The notes beneath the pieces are model-generated. The model saw nothing but the letters and a program-made list of their open reading frames with translations. It had not been told where the DNA came from and did not search any database. A stretch of 64,000 bases of DNA from Mesorhizobium_B sp963522145 (GTDB lineage Bacteria > Pseudomonadota > Alphaproteobacteria > Rhizobiales > Rhizobiaceae): contig CAUQXI010000006.1 in the NCBI GenBank assembly GCA_963522145.1, positions 88,049 through 152,048 of the forward strand, read 5' to 3'. Positions within the stretch are counted from its first letter, which is position 1. Each line of letters begins with the position of its first letter. A program made the translations under genes and the position numbers. This document shows, in pieces, positions 26,336 to 34,249 of this stretch.

Positions 26336-27121
26336 GTGCCCGAGTTGAAGCCGCAGTTCTTCACCCACGAAGGGTTCGATCTCTCCTTTATCGACACCGG
26401 TCCCGAAGGGGCGGGTGAGAGCGTTCTGCTGGTCCACGGCTTCGCCTCGAGTTTTCGCGTCAATTGGGTGGCGCCGAGTTGGACGACGACCCTTGCGGAT
26501 GCGGGCTACCGGGTAGTGGCCTTCGATCATCGCGGGCATGGCTCTTCGACCAGGAGCCTCGATGCTTCGGTTTACGCGCCCGAGCGAATGGCAGCGGATG
26601 CCGTCGCGCTGCTTGACCATCTCGATATTCCGCGCGCGCACTTCATGGGCTACTCGATGGGCGCGCGGGTCTGCGCCTTTGCAGCGCTTGCCGCGCCGGC
26701 ACGTGCGGCAACGCTCGTGCTCGGCGGTCTCGGCATCGGCCTCGTGGAAGGCGTGGGCGACTGGGATCCGATCGCCGAAGCCCTGCTTGCTCCCGATGCA
26801 TCCGCTCTGCCGCCAGGACGGCCCAAAACGTTCCGGACCTTTGCAGATCAGACACGCAGCGACCGGCAGGCGCTCGCCGCCTGCATCTCGACCTCGCGCA
26901 CCCTGCTTTCCGTCGAAGATGTCGCGCGCATCAGCCAGCCGACGCTGATCGCGGTTGGAACGCGCGACGACATTGCCGGCTCCCCGCAGGCACTGGCGGC
27001 ACTAATGCCCGATGCCGAAACGCTTTCCATCGAGAACCGCGACCACATGCTTGCGGTCGGCGACCGCGCCTTCAAGGCGCGCGTGCTCGACTTCCTGCGG
27101 TCCCACCCGATCGGCGACTGA
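26336..27121 (+). CDS. Alpha/beta hydrolase
   Basis: The 261-residue protein shows the hydrolase layout: oxyanion region VHGFASS, nucleophile elbow GYSMGAR (Ser), acid in VGTRDDIAG and catalytic His in NRDHMLAV. Substrate cannot be inferred. It starts at GTG 26336, six bases after the DUF192 stop, implying a shared transcript. Length fits the small intracellular hydrolase group. Confidence 0.9.
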   Translation: MPELKPQFFTHEGFDLSFIDTGPEGAGESVLLVHGFASSFRVNWVAPSWTTTLADAGYRVVAFDHRGHGSSTRSLDASVYAPERMAADAVALLDHLDIPRAHFMGYSMGARVCAFAALAAPARAATLVLGGLGIGLVEGVGDWDPIAEALLAPDASALPPGRPKTFRTFADQTRSDRQALAACISTSRTLLSVEDVARISQPTLIAVGTRDDIAGSPQALAALMPDAETLSIENRDHMLAVGDRAFKARVLDFLRSHPIGD

Positions 27122-27254
27122 CGGATCACTTCTTCTGCGATCGCCTTGAACCGGTGCCTGTTCATTCCAATTGAACGGGCGGTGAAGCAAATACCATTCA
27201 CCAGTGTCGTGCCATCTGCTAAGCGGCACGGACGCGTTGATGGAGTATCCCGGG

Positions 27255-28100
27255 ATGAGCACAGCGAGCGCCGTTCGTGGCAGGCTGCACGAGATCGATC
27301 CGATCTGGGACGCTGTTCGCGCCGAAGCCGCGGAAGCCGTCGCGCGTGATCCGCTGCTCGCGGCTTTTCTTTATTCCACCGTGCTGAACCACGACTCGCT
27401 CGAAGATGCCGTCATCCACCGGCTCGCCGAACGGCTCGCCCACCAGGACCTCGGCGCGGACCTGATCCGGCAAACCTTTGTTGCGATGATGCGCGACCAG
27501 CCGGAATGGACGCAGTGGGTGCGCGTCGACATCCAGGCCTATTACGATCGCGACCCGGCTTGCGACCGGTTCCTGATGCCGGTGCTCTACTTCAAGGGCT
27601 TCCATGCCATCCAGACGCATCGGCTCGCGCATTGGCTGTGGCACAGGAACAGACGTGACTTCGCGCTTTACCTGCAAAGCCGCTCGTCCTCCGTGTTCCA
27701 GACCGACATTCATCCGGCCTCGCGGCTGGGCAAAGGCATCTTCATCGATCACGCCACCGGGCTCGTGGTCGGCCAGACGGCGCTGATCGAGGATAATGTC
27801 TCGATCCTGCACGGCGTGACTTTGGGCGGCACGGGCAAGGCGGGCGGCGACCGGCATCCGAAGATCCGCTACGGCGTGCTGATCGGCGCGGGCGCAAAAA
27901 TCCTCGGCAATATCGAGATCGGTCATTGCTCGAAGATCGCGGCCGGCTCCGTCGTGCTTGCTCCCGTGCCCAACAACAAGACAGTTGCCGGCGTGCCTGC
28001 CCGGGTGGTGGGCGAAAGCGGCTGCGACCAGCCGGCGCGCGCGATGGACCAGCATCTGCCCTCGCAGGCGATGGACCAGGTTCTGTCTTTCGATATCTGA
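27255..28100 (+). CDS. cysE: Serine O-acetyltransferase
   Basis: The 281-residue protein has the CysE N-terminal helical domain followed by the left-handed beta helix with the hexapeptide repeats (IFIDHATGLVVGQTALIEDNV, then GVTLGGTGKAGGDRHPKI). It makes O-acetylserine for cysteine synthesis. ATG 27255 is preferred since GGAG at 27242-27245 lies nine bases ahead; the frame also offers starts at 27204 and 27240. The C-terminal tail includes KTVAGVPARVVG, typical of the family. Confidence 0.94.
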   Translation: MSTASAVRGRLHEIDPIWDAVRAEAAEAVARDPLLAAFLYSTVLNHDSLEDAVIHRLAERLAHQDLGADLIRQTFVAMMRDQPEWTQWVRVDIQAYYDRDPACDRFLMPVLYFKGFHAIQTHRLAHWLWHRNRRDFALYLQSRSSSVFQTDIHPASRLGKGIFIDHATGLVVGQTALIEDNVSILHGVTLGGTGKAGGDRHPKIRYGVLIGAGAKILGNIEIGHCSKIAAGSVVLAPVPNNKTVAGVPARVVGESGCDQPARAMDQHLPSQAMDQVLSFDI

Positions 28101-28213
28101 CAGGCGGTCGGTGTTCGATCGCTTACGGAGCGTCCGCCGGCAGGGCGGGCTTCCAGCCTTTACAGGTCGGGCAGCCCGTGCCAAACGCCGAGCCCGAGCC
28201 AAGGAGAAGCGGT

Positions 28214-28417
28214 TTGAAGCCCGACGAGATCAAGAAGCTGGACGCCTATTTCAAGCGTGCCTTCGGCAATCCGCGCCTGCAGGTGAAGGCACGTCCCCGC
28301 AAGGAAGACTCGGCGGAAGTGTATATGGGCGACGAGTTTCTCGGCATCGTCTTCAAGGACGAGGATGACGGCGACTATAATTTCTCGATGGCGATCCTCG
28401 ATATCGACCTCGCCTGA
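28214..28417 (+). CDS. DUF3126 family protein
   Basis: The 67-residue protein starts at TTG 28214, seven bases after AAGGAG (28201-28206). The sequence KPDEIKKLDAYFKRAFGN and YMGDEFLGIVFKDEDDGDYNFSMAILDIDL match the DUF3126 family, common in Rhizobiales and usually next to cysE as here. The longer frame reaching to 27926 is the cysE shadow. No function is known. Confidence 0.85.
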   Translation: MKPDEIKKLDAYFKRAFGNPRLQVKARPRKEDSAEVYMGDEFLGIVFKDEDDGDYNFSMAILDIDLA

Positions 28418-28423
28418 TCGCTT

Positions 28424-29155
28424 TCAGCCTCCAACCTTCGTCCTCACCATCGCCGCCGCCTGAGCGCTGATCGCGCCATCGAGCCTCGACCAGTCTCCGA
28501 GAAGTTCTCGCGGGAAGCGATAGGTGAGGCTCAATCCCTTTCCTATGCTGATGTCGCGTTCGCACGGCGCGAGCGACTCCTCCGCGTTTGCTCCCGTTAG
28601 ACAGCGGGCGACGAACAACTCTCCGCCGTTTTCCGCTACCGCGAGGACCTCGTCGCTGTAGCCGCTCTGTGCCTTGAAGGCGTGCAGGCTGATGCCGGCC
28701 GGGCCGAGTTGCCCCTTCGGCTCGATGAGCCTGCGGTAAACGAGGTCGAGGCGGCCGCTCATGTCGCGCGACATCATCCGCGGCTCGAAGCTCAGGAACA
28801 CGATGTTGCGCTGGCCTCCGGCATGGTTGAAGTCGTTCCGCGCCTCAGCCGTGTAGCCCTCCATGTCCGGCCAGCGGAGGTAAAGGTCGAGCCGTGAGGC
28901 CAAGTCATCGCGTCGCGCGCGTGCGTTCCGGATCATGTTGGCCGGCGCGGTGACCACGTCATCGCCGATTGCGACCGCGTGGAGCGTGCGATCTTCCGTG
29001 TTGCCGGCCATGGCGATGGTGTGCCCCACCCAACGCCCACCGGCGCTCAGCGCCGCGCAGGCGAGAGCCATGGCGCCAAATACATAGAGCGCGCGCCGGG
29101 TGAAGGCCGGGCGAAGAACCAGGAATTCCGGCTCGCCGGCAATGGTCTGGCTCAT
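28424..29155 (-). CDS. Membrane-anchored protein of unknown function
   Basis: The 243-residue protein has an N-terminal cytoplasmic stretch of about 20 residues, then one hydrophobic segment (YVFGAMALACAALSAGG), then an extracytoplasmic domain with RDDLASRLDLYLRWPDM, NIVFLSFEPRMMSRDM and a Cys pair (VARCLTGANAEESLAPCERD). AGAAGGA lies ten bases before ATG 29155. I do not recognise the family; relatives are rhizobial conserved hypotheticals. A TTAACCAC box lies about 90 bases upstream. Confidence 0.75.
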   Translation of the reverse strand: MSQTIAGEPEFLVLRPAFTRRALYVFGAMALACAALSAGGRWVGHTIAMAGNTEDRTLHAVAIGDDVVTAPANMIRNARARRDDLASRLDLYLRWPDMEGYTAEARNDFNHAGGQRNIVFLSFEPRMMSRDMSGRLDLVYRRLIEPKGQLGPAGISLHAFKAQSGYSDEVLAVAENGGELFVARCLTGANAEESLAPCERDISIGKGLSLTYRFPRELLGDWSRLDGAISAQAAAMVRTKVGG

Positions 29156-29243
29156 GATGCTCGGTCCTTCTTTATTCCCGAAATGACACAGCCAGAGCGG
29201 CACGACACTTGCTGATCATCCACGAAGACGTTGCGTCTTTCGT

Positions 29244-29250
29244 GGTTAAC
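29244..29250 (-). promoter_or_regulatory. GTTAACC box upstream of the anchored protein gene
   Basis: Read on the minus strand the box is GTTAACC, followed by ACG, with a core identical to the CtrA half-site. It sits 90 bases before the gene starting at 29155 and 13 bases before the plus-strand gene at 29263. CtrA control is inferred. Confidence 0.3.
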
Positions 29251-29262
29251 GGAGGGTAAAGC

Positions 29263-29589
29263 ATGTCGCCTGTGGAATTTTTCGCGCTGGCCTTCCTGAT
29301 CGGCCTCGTGCCGGCGGGCTTGTCAGCCACGCTTCTTGAGCTCGCGACGGGTCGCGTGGTCTGTTTCGCCGAACCTTTCGCCTCGCGGAACAACCTCCGC
29401 AAGACATTCGCGGTGATGGTGCTCGCGGGTCCGTTCATGCTCGGGAACGACGCGCTGGCCGCGTGGCGAGATCATTCTATCTCGAAGCTGGCGCTCGGCG
29501 CGTGCGGCGCTGCCGCCGGCATGTGGGTTCTGGCGGAGGGACTCCTGTTCGTGGCTCTTGCGGCGGAACTCGGCGCGCTTCTAGTCTGA
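29263..29589 (+). CDS. Small multi-pass membrane protein of unknown function
   Basis: The 108-residue protein has about three hydrophobic segments: FFALAFLIGLVPAGLSA, FAVMVLAGPFMLGNDAL and the C-terminal GMWVLAEGLLFVALAAELG. GGAGGG lies near 29251-29256, six bases before ATG 29263. The pattern is that of the conserved rhizobial membrane hypotheticals. The next gene, 24 bases on, is the gamma carbonic anhydrase gene, so they may be cotranscribed. Confidence 0.7.
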   Translation: MSPVEFFALAFLIGLVPAGLSATLLELATGRVVCFAEPFASRNNLRKTFAVMVLAGPFMLGNDALAAWRDHSISKLALGACGAAAGMWVLAEGLLFVALAAELGALLV

Positions 29590-29613
29590 GCGTGCAGCCC
29601 CACAGGAGGACGC

Positions 29614-30147
29614 ATGCCGCTCTTTTCACTCGATGGAACTCACCCGGTCTTCGATCCGCAATCTGCCTGGGTCGCGCCCGGCGCCGCGCTGGTCGGCAAG
29701 GTGCGGCTCGGCAACGAGGTCAGCATCTGGTTCGGTGCGGCGCTGCGAGGCGACAATGAATGGATCACGATCGGCGACCGGACCAATGTGCAGGAACATT
29801 CGGTGATGCACACCGATATGGGATTTCCGCTGGACGTCGGAGAGGGTTGCACGGTCGGTCACCGCGCGATGCTGCATGGCTGCACCATCGGTGCGAACAG
29901 CTTGATCGGCATGGGCGCCATCGTCCTGAACGGCGCTGTGATCGGCGAGGAGAGCCTTGTGGGGGCAGGGGCGCTGGTGACGGAAGGCAAGAGCTTTCCA
30001 CCGCGGTCACTGATCGTCGGGTCTCCCGCCAGGGCGGTCCGCACACTGGACGATGCGGCTGTAACGCGCCTACGCGCCTCGGCACTCCATTACGTCGAGA
30101 ATGCACGGCGCTTTCGGGCGGGCTTGATCGAGATGGATCGAAGCTGA
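29614..30147 (+). CDS. Gamma-class carbonic anhydrase family protein (YrdA/PaaY type)
   Basis: The 177-residue protein is a left-handed beta helix with hexapeptide repeats. Putative zinc ligands are in place: His in NVQEHSVMHTDMG and the pair in CTVGHRAMLHGCTIG. This branch may be an active carbonic anhydrase or a thioesterase-like PaaY protein. A G-rich SD (AGGAGG) precedes ATG 29614. Confidence 0.9.
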   Translation: MPLFSLDGTHPVFDPQSAWVAPGAALVGKVRLGNEVSIWFGAALRGDNEWITIGDRTNVQEHSVMHTDMGFPLDVGEGCTVGHRAMLHGCTIGANSLIGMGAIVLNGAVIGEESLVGAGALVTEGKSFPPRSLIVGSPARAVRTLDDAAVTRLRASALHYVENARRFRAGLIEMDRS

Positions 30148-30154
30148 GAAAAGC

Positions 30155-30188
30155 GAGGAGCCGGTCCGGGGACGCGGACCGGCTCCTC
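30155..30188 (-). terminator. Intrinsic terminator for the BTLCP peptidase gene
   Basis: A perfect 13-bp stem (30155-30167 with 30176-30188) has an eight-base loop. On the minus strand it is followed by GCTTTTCTC, a T-rich tail. It sits between the gamma carbonic anhydrase gene (plus, ends 30147) and the transglutaminase-like gene (minus, ends 30259); on the plus strand there is no T-run, so it mainly serves the minus strand. Confidence 0.8.
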
Positions 30189-30258
30189 TACCCGGTCTTT
30201 CGGGGATGGGGGCTCGACCGGGTATTGGCGATGCTGCTGGTTTGTTGCAGCGTCTCGC

Positions 30259-30858
30259 TCAGCGGACGCTGCCGACGGCCGTCGCGCGGCCGTCCGTGAT
30301 CGAAACCCAGGCGCTGGCGGAACGTTCCGACTGGCGCTTGAGGTAGGTGTAGTCGGTTTCCGACCAACGCAGAACGCGCGCTTGCAGATTGTCCAGGATG
30401 AAGTCGCCGCGATCGGTGCGCACGGTCAGCACGGCATGCCCCTCGCCGTTCCCCTGGCGCACCACTGTGATGAGCACGCTTGAGGCCGGAAACCCCTGGC
30501 GAATCAGCTCGCGCTGCTTTTCCAGCACATAGTCCTCGCAGTCGCCGACTCCGTCGGGGAACGACCAGACTTCTTCGCGGCCCCAGATCTGCATGTCCGT
30601 TTCGGGCAGGATGCTGGCGTTGACGAAATTGTTGACCTCGACCATCGCTGCCCACCGTGCTCTCGTGAGCTGCACTGGCGCAACGCGATTGCTTTTCACT
30701 GCGCATTCGGCGGGATGCGTCTGGCAGAATTCCCAGTGCCCGATCGGCTGGGTCGCACGCCCACCCGTCGGCATCGTGTCGCTGGCGGCCTCTGCCGCGC
30801 CCGCCCAGGAGAGCAGCGCTCCCGCCAGGATCATCCTCAAGCCGCCCCGAACAGCCAT
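30259..30858 (-). CDS. Transglutaminase-like cysteine peptidase (BTLCP, DUF920)
   Basis: The 199-residue secreted protein has a signal peptide (MAVRGGLRMILAGALLSWAG), then the catalytic triad pattern of bacterial transglutaminase-like cysteine proteinases: Cys in GVGDCEDYVLEKQ, His in GEGHAVLTV and Asp in DFILDNLQ. The family in some bacteria cleaves adhesins near type I secretion systems (LapG type), but none of those genes is nearby. An intrinsic terminator follows. Confidence 0.9.
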   Translation of the reverse strand: MAVRGGLRMILAGALLSWAGAAEAASDTMPTGGRATQPIGHWEFCQTHPAECAVKSNRVAPVQLTRARWAAMVEVNNFVNASILPETDMQIWGREEVWSFPDGVGDCEDYVLEKQRELIRQGFPASSVLITVVRQGNGEGHAVLTVRTDRGDFILDNLQARVLRWSETDYTYLKRQSERSASAWVSITDGRATAVGSVR

Positions 30859-31046
30859 TCTTCTTGTCCCCTGTTTGGAGACATAGTGGCAGGAACGGAT
30901 TGATTCCGCGCCAAAACCGAGGCGCGATATTGATTAGAATTTGAGTATACCTGAGATCAACGAAGAATAAGCAATCTAGACTGGAATGATAAAATTGCGC
31001 GTGTCTTCGTTGAAGGCTTGTTAAGCGTGGTCACCGTTCGCGATGC
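30859..31046. other. AT-rich intergenic segment
   Basis: About 190 bases between the BTLCP gene start and the PilZ terminator are unusually AT-rich for this genome, mainly 30920-31000. No open frame fits. It should carry the BTLCP promoter on the minus strand. Confidence 0.6.
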
Positions 31047-31077
31047 AAAAACGAAAATCGGCCGCACTGCGGCCGAT
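31047..31077 (-). terminator. Intrinsic terminator for the double-PilZ gene
   Basis: ATCGGCCGC (31057-31065) pairs with GCGGCCGAT (31069-31077) around a three-base loop. On the minus strand it is followed by TTTCGTTTTTGC. The PilZ gene ends just upstream at 31105. Confidence 0.85.
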
Positions 31078-31104
31078 GCGACTTCCTCGAATGGTCGACC
31101 GGGG

Positions 31105-31728
31105 TCAGGCGTGTACGAGCGGACCGTTGAAGGTCGTATCCAGCGTTTCCTGCCGCTGAAGCGTGGCGAATTCGATGGCGACGCCTTCTTCAAAGTGACG
31201 CACGATGCGGCCGCGCATATTCCCGAGCACCACCTCGACGTCGATGGCAGGCTTGACATCAATCTCGATCGCGGCCCCCGAAAGAGAAAGGTCGATGATC
31301 CGGCAACGATATTGGCGGCCATCCGTGAGTTGAAGCACGGTGAGGGGGTTGCGCGGCGCGACGCGCTCATGGCGCCGGTCTTCTGGCAAATCGAGTTCGT
31401 GCCGGTTCGCCAGCCAGGTGAGCTGGGCGGCCAGCTTCTCCTTCTTGCGATCGGAGGCGATCACCGTCAGCGCGAAGCCGTCGTCCAGACGGCGCGTGAG
31501 AACGCCTTCGATACGGCCGATGTGATCGAAATAGGCGATCACGCGCTCACCGGGTTCACCGACGCGCTCGCAGCGGATGGCGACGCTGCCGGGCGACATG
31601 TCGACCACTTGGCAGGGATGCTCCGTGCGATCCTCGAGCATGTAACGACCGTAGATTTTCACAGGCACGCGCTGAAACGTCCGCCGCTCGAAGCGAGCGG
31701 TAGCGTAATCTGTCGCCGCTGAGCTCAT
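31105..31728 (-). CDS. PilZ protein with two PilZ-like motifs
   Basis: The 207-residue protein has the PilZ signature twice. The N-terminal copy has RRTFQRVPV and DMSPGSVAI; the C-terminal copy has RRHERVAPR and DLSLSGAAIEI. PilZ domains bind cyclic di-GMP through RxxxR and D/NxSxxG, so both copies could bind it, or one could be structural, as in tandem PilZ/YcgR-N arrangements. ATG 31728 has GAGG about five bases ahead; 31743 lacks one. Confidence 0.85.
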   Translation of the reverse strand: MSSAATDYATARFERRTFQRVPVKIYGRYMLEDRTEHPCQVVDMSPGSVAIRCERVGEPGERVIAYFDHIGRIEGVLTRRLDDGFALTVIASDRKKEKLAAQLTWLANRHELDLPEDRRHERVAPRNPLTVLQLTDGRQYRCRIIDLSLSGAAIEIDVKPAIDVEVVLGNMRGRIVRHFEEGVAIEFATLQRQETLDTTFNGPLVHA

Positions 31729-31815
31729 GCCGGCCTCAATCATTGCAAATCGCGCCGGAAAGCCGGAGCGTCTCGCTTTGAACTCTAAGGACGATCCGTT
31801 AACGCGTTCTTAGTT

Positions 31816-32472
31816 TCAGGCCCCTTCGGCTCTCCGTGCCCCGGCTGTTTCGCGCCCTCCGTCGAGCACGAGCAGGTGGCGGACGCGCTTGCCCGCGGGA
31901 TGAGACAGGTCGAGCGATGCTTCGTCTGGAACGAGCGGAGGAGCGGACATACCCGGACGGTCGCGGAGGAAAACCTGTTCGCGATCGGGATCGATCACCC
32001 GGACGGCATCCACATGGGATGAAACGATCGGATCCGCGCCGAGCCAGTAGGGCTTTTCCACCGCGACCGCGATCCCCAGACAACGCTGCGTTTCCGCGCC
32101 GCCTTCCAGCGGCAGCAGAACAAGCTCGAACGGGATCTTGCGGCCCTTCTCGCTTTCGCCCTGATAATCGACGGCAACGACGGTTTGCGAGACGAAGGTG
32201 TTCTGCGTCAGCCGCGCGATCATCCGCTGGTCGCGCGCGCGCCAAAGCGAGGGAAAGGAGAAGCCCTTCAGCTCGCGGCCATGAATCGCGCAGAGGCGCG
32301 TGCCTGCAAGGCGGAAAACGGCCTCGCCGCGGCCGTCTCGTTCCAAGATGAAGGTGTCGGACAGGAGCTTGCGGATATCGCCGGGCTCCACTTCCGCTCG
32401 GCGAGGGGCAGGGCGCCCGTTGCGGAGACTGTTCCAGTATCGGAAAAGGGCAATCGATCCTTCCTGTTTCAT
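31816..32472 (-). CDS. PAS_5 family protein (PAS-like sensory domain)
   Basis: The 218-residue protein matches the alphaproteobacterial PAS_5 family: SIALFRYWNSLRNGRPAPRRAEVEPGDIRKLL and DTFILERDGRGEAVFRLAGTRLCAIHGRELKG lead a PAS fold, followed by YQGESEKGRKIPFELVLLPLE. It has no kinase or other output domain, and no ligand is known. ATG 32472 is preferred because it gives the family N-terminus; a start at 32544 would put AAGGAG only one base ahead. Confidence 0.82.
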   Translation of the reverse strand: MKQEGSIALFRYWNSLRNGRPAPRRAEVEPGDIRKLLSDTFILERDGRGEAVFRLAGTRLCAIHGRELKGFSFPSLWRARDQRMIARLTQNTFVSQTVVAVDYQGESEKGRKIPFELVLLPLEGGAETQRCLGIAVAVEKPYWLGADPIVSSHVDAVRVIDPDREQVFLRDRPGMSAPPLVPDEASLDLSHPAGKRVRHLLVLDGGRETAGARRAEGA

Positions 32473-32603
32473 GACGGCATTGCCTCGCCTGGCGCTGGAG
32501 TTGTGCCATCGTCGAACAAATCGCTGCCCGGCGACGACCTTCATGCTCCTTTACGCAGGATCGATGCCAGCACCCCTGAATCACATTTTTCGACGCCTCG
32601 CTG

Positions 32604-32614
32604 TTAAGGTTAAC
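32604..32614 (-). promoter_or_regulatory. GTTAACCTTAA box upstream of the PAS_5 gene
   Basis: Read on the minus strand the 11-mer is GTTAACCTTAA, identical to the box upstream of the M23 peptidase gene at 53526-53536. It matches the CtrA half-site core TTAACC. It lies 60 bases before ATG 32544 or 130 before ATG 32472. Confidence 0.35.
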
Positions 32615-32619
32615 AAAGA

Positions 32620-32771
32620 GTTAGCATTGTCGCTGGCGGCTTTCCGTGCGAAGCATTGTTCACTTCAAACGAGGGCGGCGGGTTTGTCGCCTTTGTTCTC
32701 CAGCAAGGCAGCATTTCGGCCAAGGGGGCTCGGCCAGCCGTTCAAGGGAAACCTTGAACGGCTTTTCTTTT
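32620..32771 (+). ncRNA. Candidate small RNA ending at an orphan terminator
   Basis: No plus-strand gene precedes the strong terminator at 32736-32771, so a short transcript starting in the gap is likely. Its 5' end cannot be read; the left border given is a guess from the TTAACC box and the absence of any translated gene in the interval. The transcript would be about 150 bases. Confidence 0.35.
32736..32771 (+). terminator. Orphan intrinsic terminator with GAAA tetraloop
   Basis: AGCCGTTCAAGG (32736-32747) pairs perfectly with CCTTGAACGGCT (32752-32763) around GAAA, then TTTCTTTT follows at 32764-32771. No plus-strand gene lies upstream within 2 kb; the rhomboid gene begins downstream at 32865. 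Confidence 0.85.
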
Positions 32772-32864
32772 GCTTCTAACTGCGCTGAACCGAAAGCCGC
32801 CAGGGCCACGCTCAGCTTCAGGCAAGTAGTTGAAAAACCTGATGTTCCGCCATAGGAGCGAAGC

Positions 32865-33653
32865 ATGTCCGGGAACGAAGACCAGCCGTCAGGCGGAAAC
32901 AACCCGGACGATGTTGTTCGGCGGCGAAGCTCTGTTCCACATCATCCTCGGCAGGCAGAAGCCGGCCGTGGAGAGGCAAGGGAGCGCGCCTTCAACATTC
33001 CGCCGGTGGTTCTGGCCACGATCGCGGTCTGCGTGGGCGTGCATCTTCTGCGGAGCGAAATCCTTAACGCGAATGCGGACTTCGCGCTGCTTCTTCGCAC
33101 GGCGTTCATCCCGTTTCTTTACTCCGGAGACGTTGAATTCGACCTGTTTTCGGTCACCGCTCCGGTCACCTACTCGCTGCTGCATGGCGACTTTATTCAC
33201 CTCGGCATCAACATGGTCTGGCTGGCGGCGTTCGGATCGCCGCTTGCCAACCGCATCGGCTGGGGTCGCTTCATCCTGTTCTGGATTGCGACCTCTGTTG
33301 CCTCGGCTGCGCTGTTCTACGCCTTCAACCCGCTGATGGAAACGCCGCTGGTAGGAGCCTCCGGGGCAATCTCCGGCATGATGGGCGCAGCCGCGCGGTT
33401 CGGCTTCCAGATTGATCGCAGCCGCGTGCCTCCCGGCTTTTCCGGCCCCGCACTGTCTGTTGCCCAAGCTCTGCAGTCGACCAATGTGCTCGTGTTTCTC
33501 GCGGCCTGGCTCGCGATCAACCTGCTGACCGGCCTGCTTGGCGGCGGGCCGGGGGTGGAGGGCCAGATCGCGTGGGAGGCGCATCTCGGCGGCTTCCTCG
33601 TCGGCTTCTTCGCCTTGACGCCGTTTCTGGCCGGCCGCCATCCATCCGCTTGA
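32865..33653 (+). CDS. Rhomboid-family intramembrane serine protease
   Basis: The 262-residue protein has a soluble N-terminus of about 45 residues and six hydrophobic helices. The catalytic Ser is in VGASGAISGMMG and the catalytic His in EAHLGGFLVGFFAL, with the LHGDFIHLGINMVWL loop typical of rhomboids. It cleaves transmembrane helices of unknown substrates. AGGAG ahead of ATG 32865 is clear. Confidence 0.95.
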   Translation: MSGNEDQPSGGNNPDDVVRRRSSVPHHPRQAEAGRGEARERAFNIPPVVLATIAVCVGVHLLRSEILNANADFALLLRTAFIPFLYSGDVEFDLFSVTAPVTYSLLHGDFIHLGINMVWLAAFGSPLANRIGWGRFILFWIATSVASAALFYAFNPLMETPLVGASGAISGMMGAAARFGFQIDRSRVPPGFSGPALSVAQALQSTNVLVFLAAWLAINLLTGLLGGGPGVEGQIAWEAHLGGFLVGFFALTPFLAGRHPSA

Positions 33654-33737
33654 AATGTGGGGCCCGCGCGGGCACCATGTTCCCCGTGCCGCGTGATGGT
33701 CATCGACCCGAAAGCACGCCTGGCAGGAGGAACGCGG

Positions 33738-34169
33738 ATGACGGTGAGGTCCATTCTCGAGGCCAAGGGAAGCGCGGTGGTGACACTGGGCCCTAATGAG
33801 ACGCTCGGTGAGGCGGTTCGCCTTCTTGCGGAACATCGTATCGGCGCGCTGGTGGTCACCAACGGCGACAGCCGCATCATCGGCATCCTGTCAGAACGGG
33901 ACATCGTGCGTTGCCTGGCGCGGGATGGGGCGGGCGCTCTCCATGGGTCCGTGCGCGCCGCGATGACGCCGAAGGTGAACATCTGCAACGAGAACCATTC
34001 GGTGCACGAGGTCATGGAGATCATGACGCGCGGCCGCTTCCGGCATCTGCCAGTGGAACGAGACGGCCAGCTTTGCGGGATCGTGTCGATCGGCGACGTG
34101 GTCAAGCGCCGGATCGACGACGCGGAACGCGAGGCGGAAGAGATCAAGCAATATATCGCAACGGCATGA
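33738..34169 (+). CDS. CBS-domain-pair protein
   Basis: The 143-residue protein is a tandem pair of CBS domains: TLGEAVRLLAEHRIGALVV and GILSERDIVRCL in the first, SVHEVMEIMTRGRFRHLPV and GIVSIGDVVKRRI in the second. Such stand-alone pairs bind adenine nucleotides, but the regulated partner is unknown. GGCAGGAGG lies six to seven bases before ATG 33738. Confidence 0.92.
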   Translation: MTVRSILEAKGSAVVTLGPNETLGEAVRLLAEHRIGALVVTNGDSRIIGILSERDIVRCLARDGAGALHGSVRAAMTPKVNICNENHSVHEVMEIMTRGRFRHLPVERDGQLCGIVSIGDVVKRRIDDAEREAEEIKQYIATA

Positions 34170-34249
34170 GGTTCGGTCGCGGACTTGCCGGATGCGGGCG
34201 ATTGCACTAGCCAACACCCGGCTTTTGAATTGCTCAGAGTTCCTTTCGC

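Larger units (their letters stand above)
32473..32864. other. Intergenic region between divergent PAS_5 and rhomboid genes
   Basis: This 390-bp region holds no convincing gene. It contains the alternative PAS_5 start (32544), an 11-bp GTTAACCTTAA box, an orphan intrinsic terminator on the plus strand at 32736-32771, and the rhomboid Shine-Dalgarno at about 32853-32857. The terminator suggests a small RNA on the plus strand. Confidence 0.6.

Noticed and set aside
32646..32855. 69-codon plus-strand frame in the PAS_5/rhomboid gap
   Set aside because: It would read straight through the strong terminator at 32736-32771 and overlap the rhomboid ribosome site; no SD is seen.
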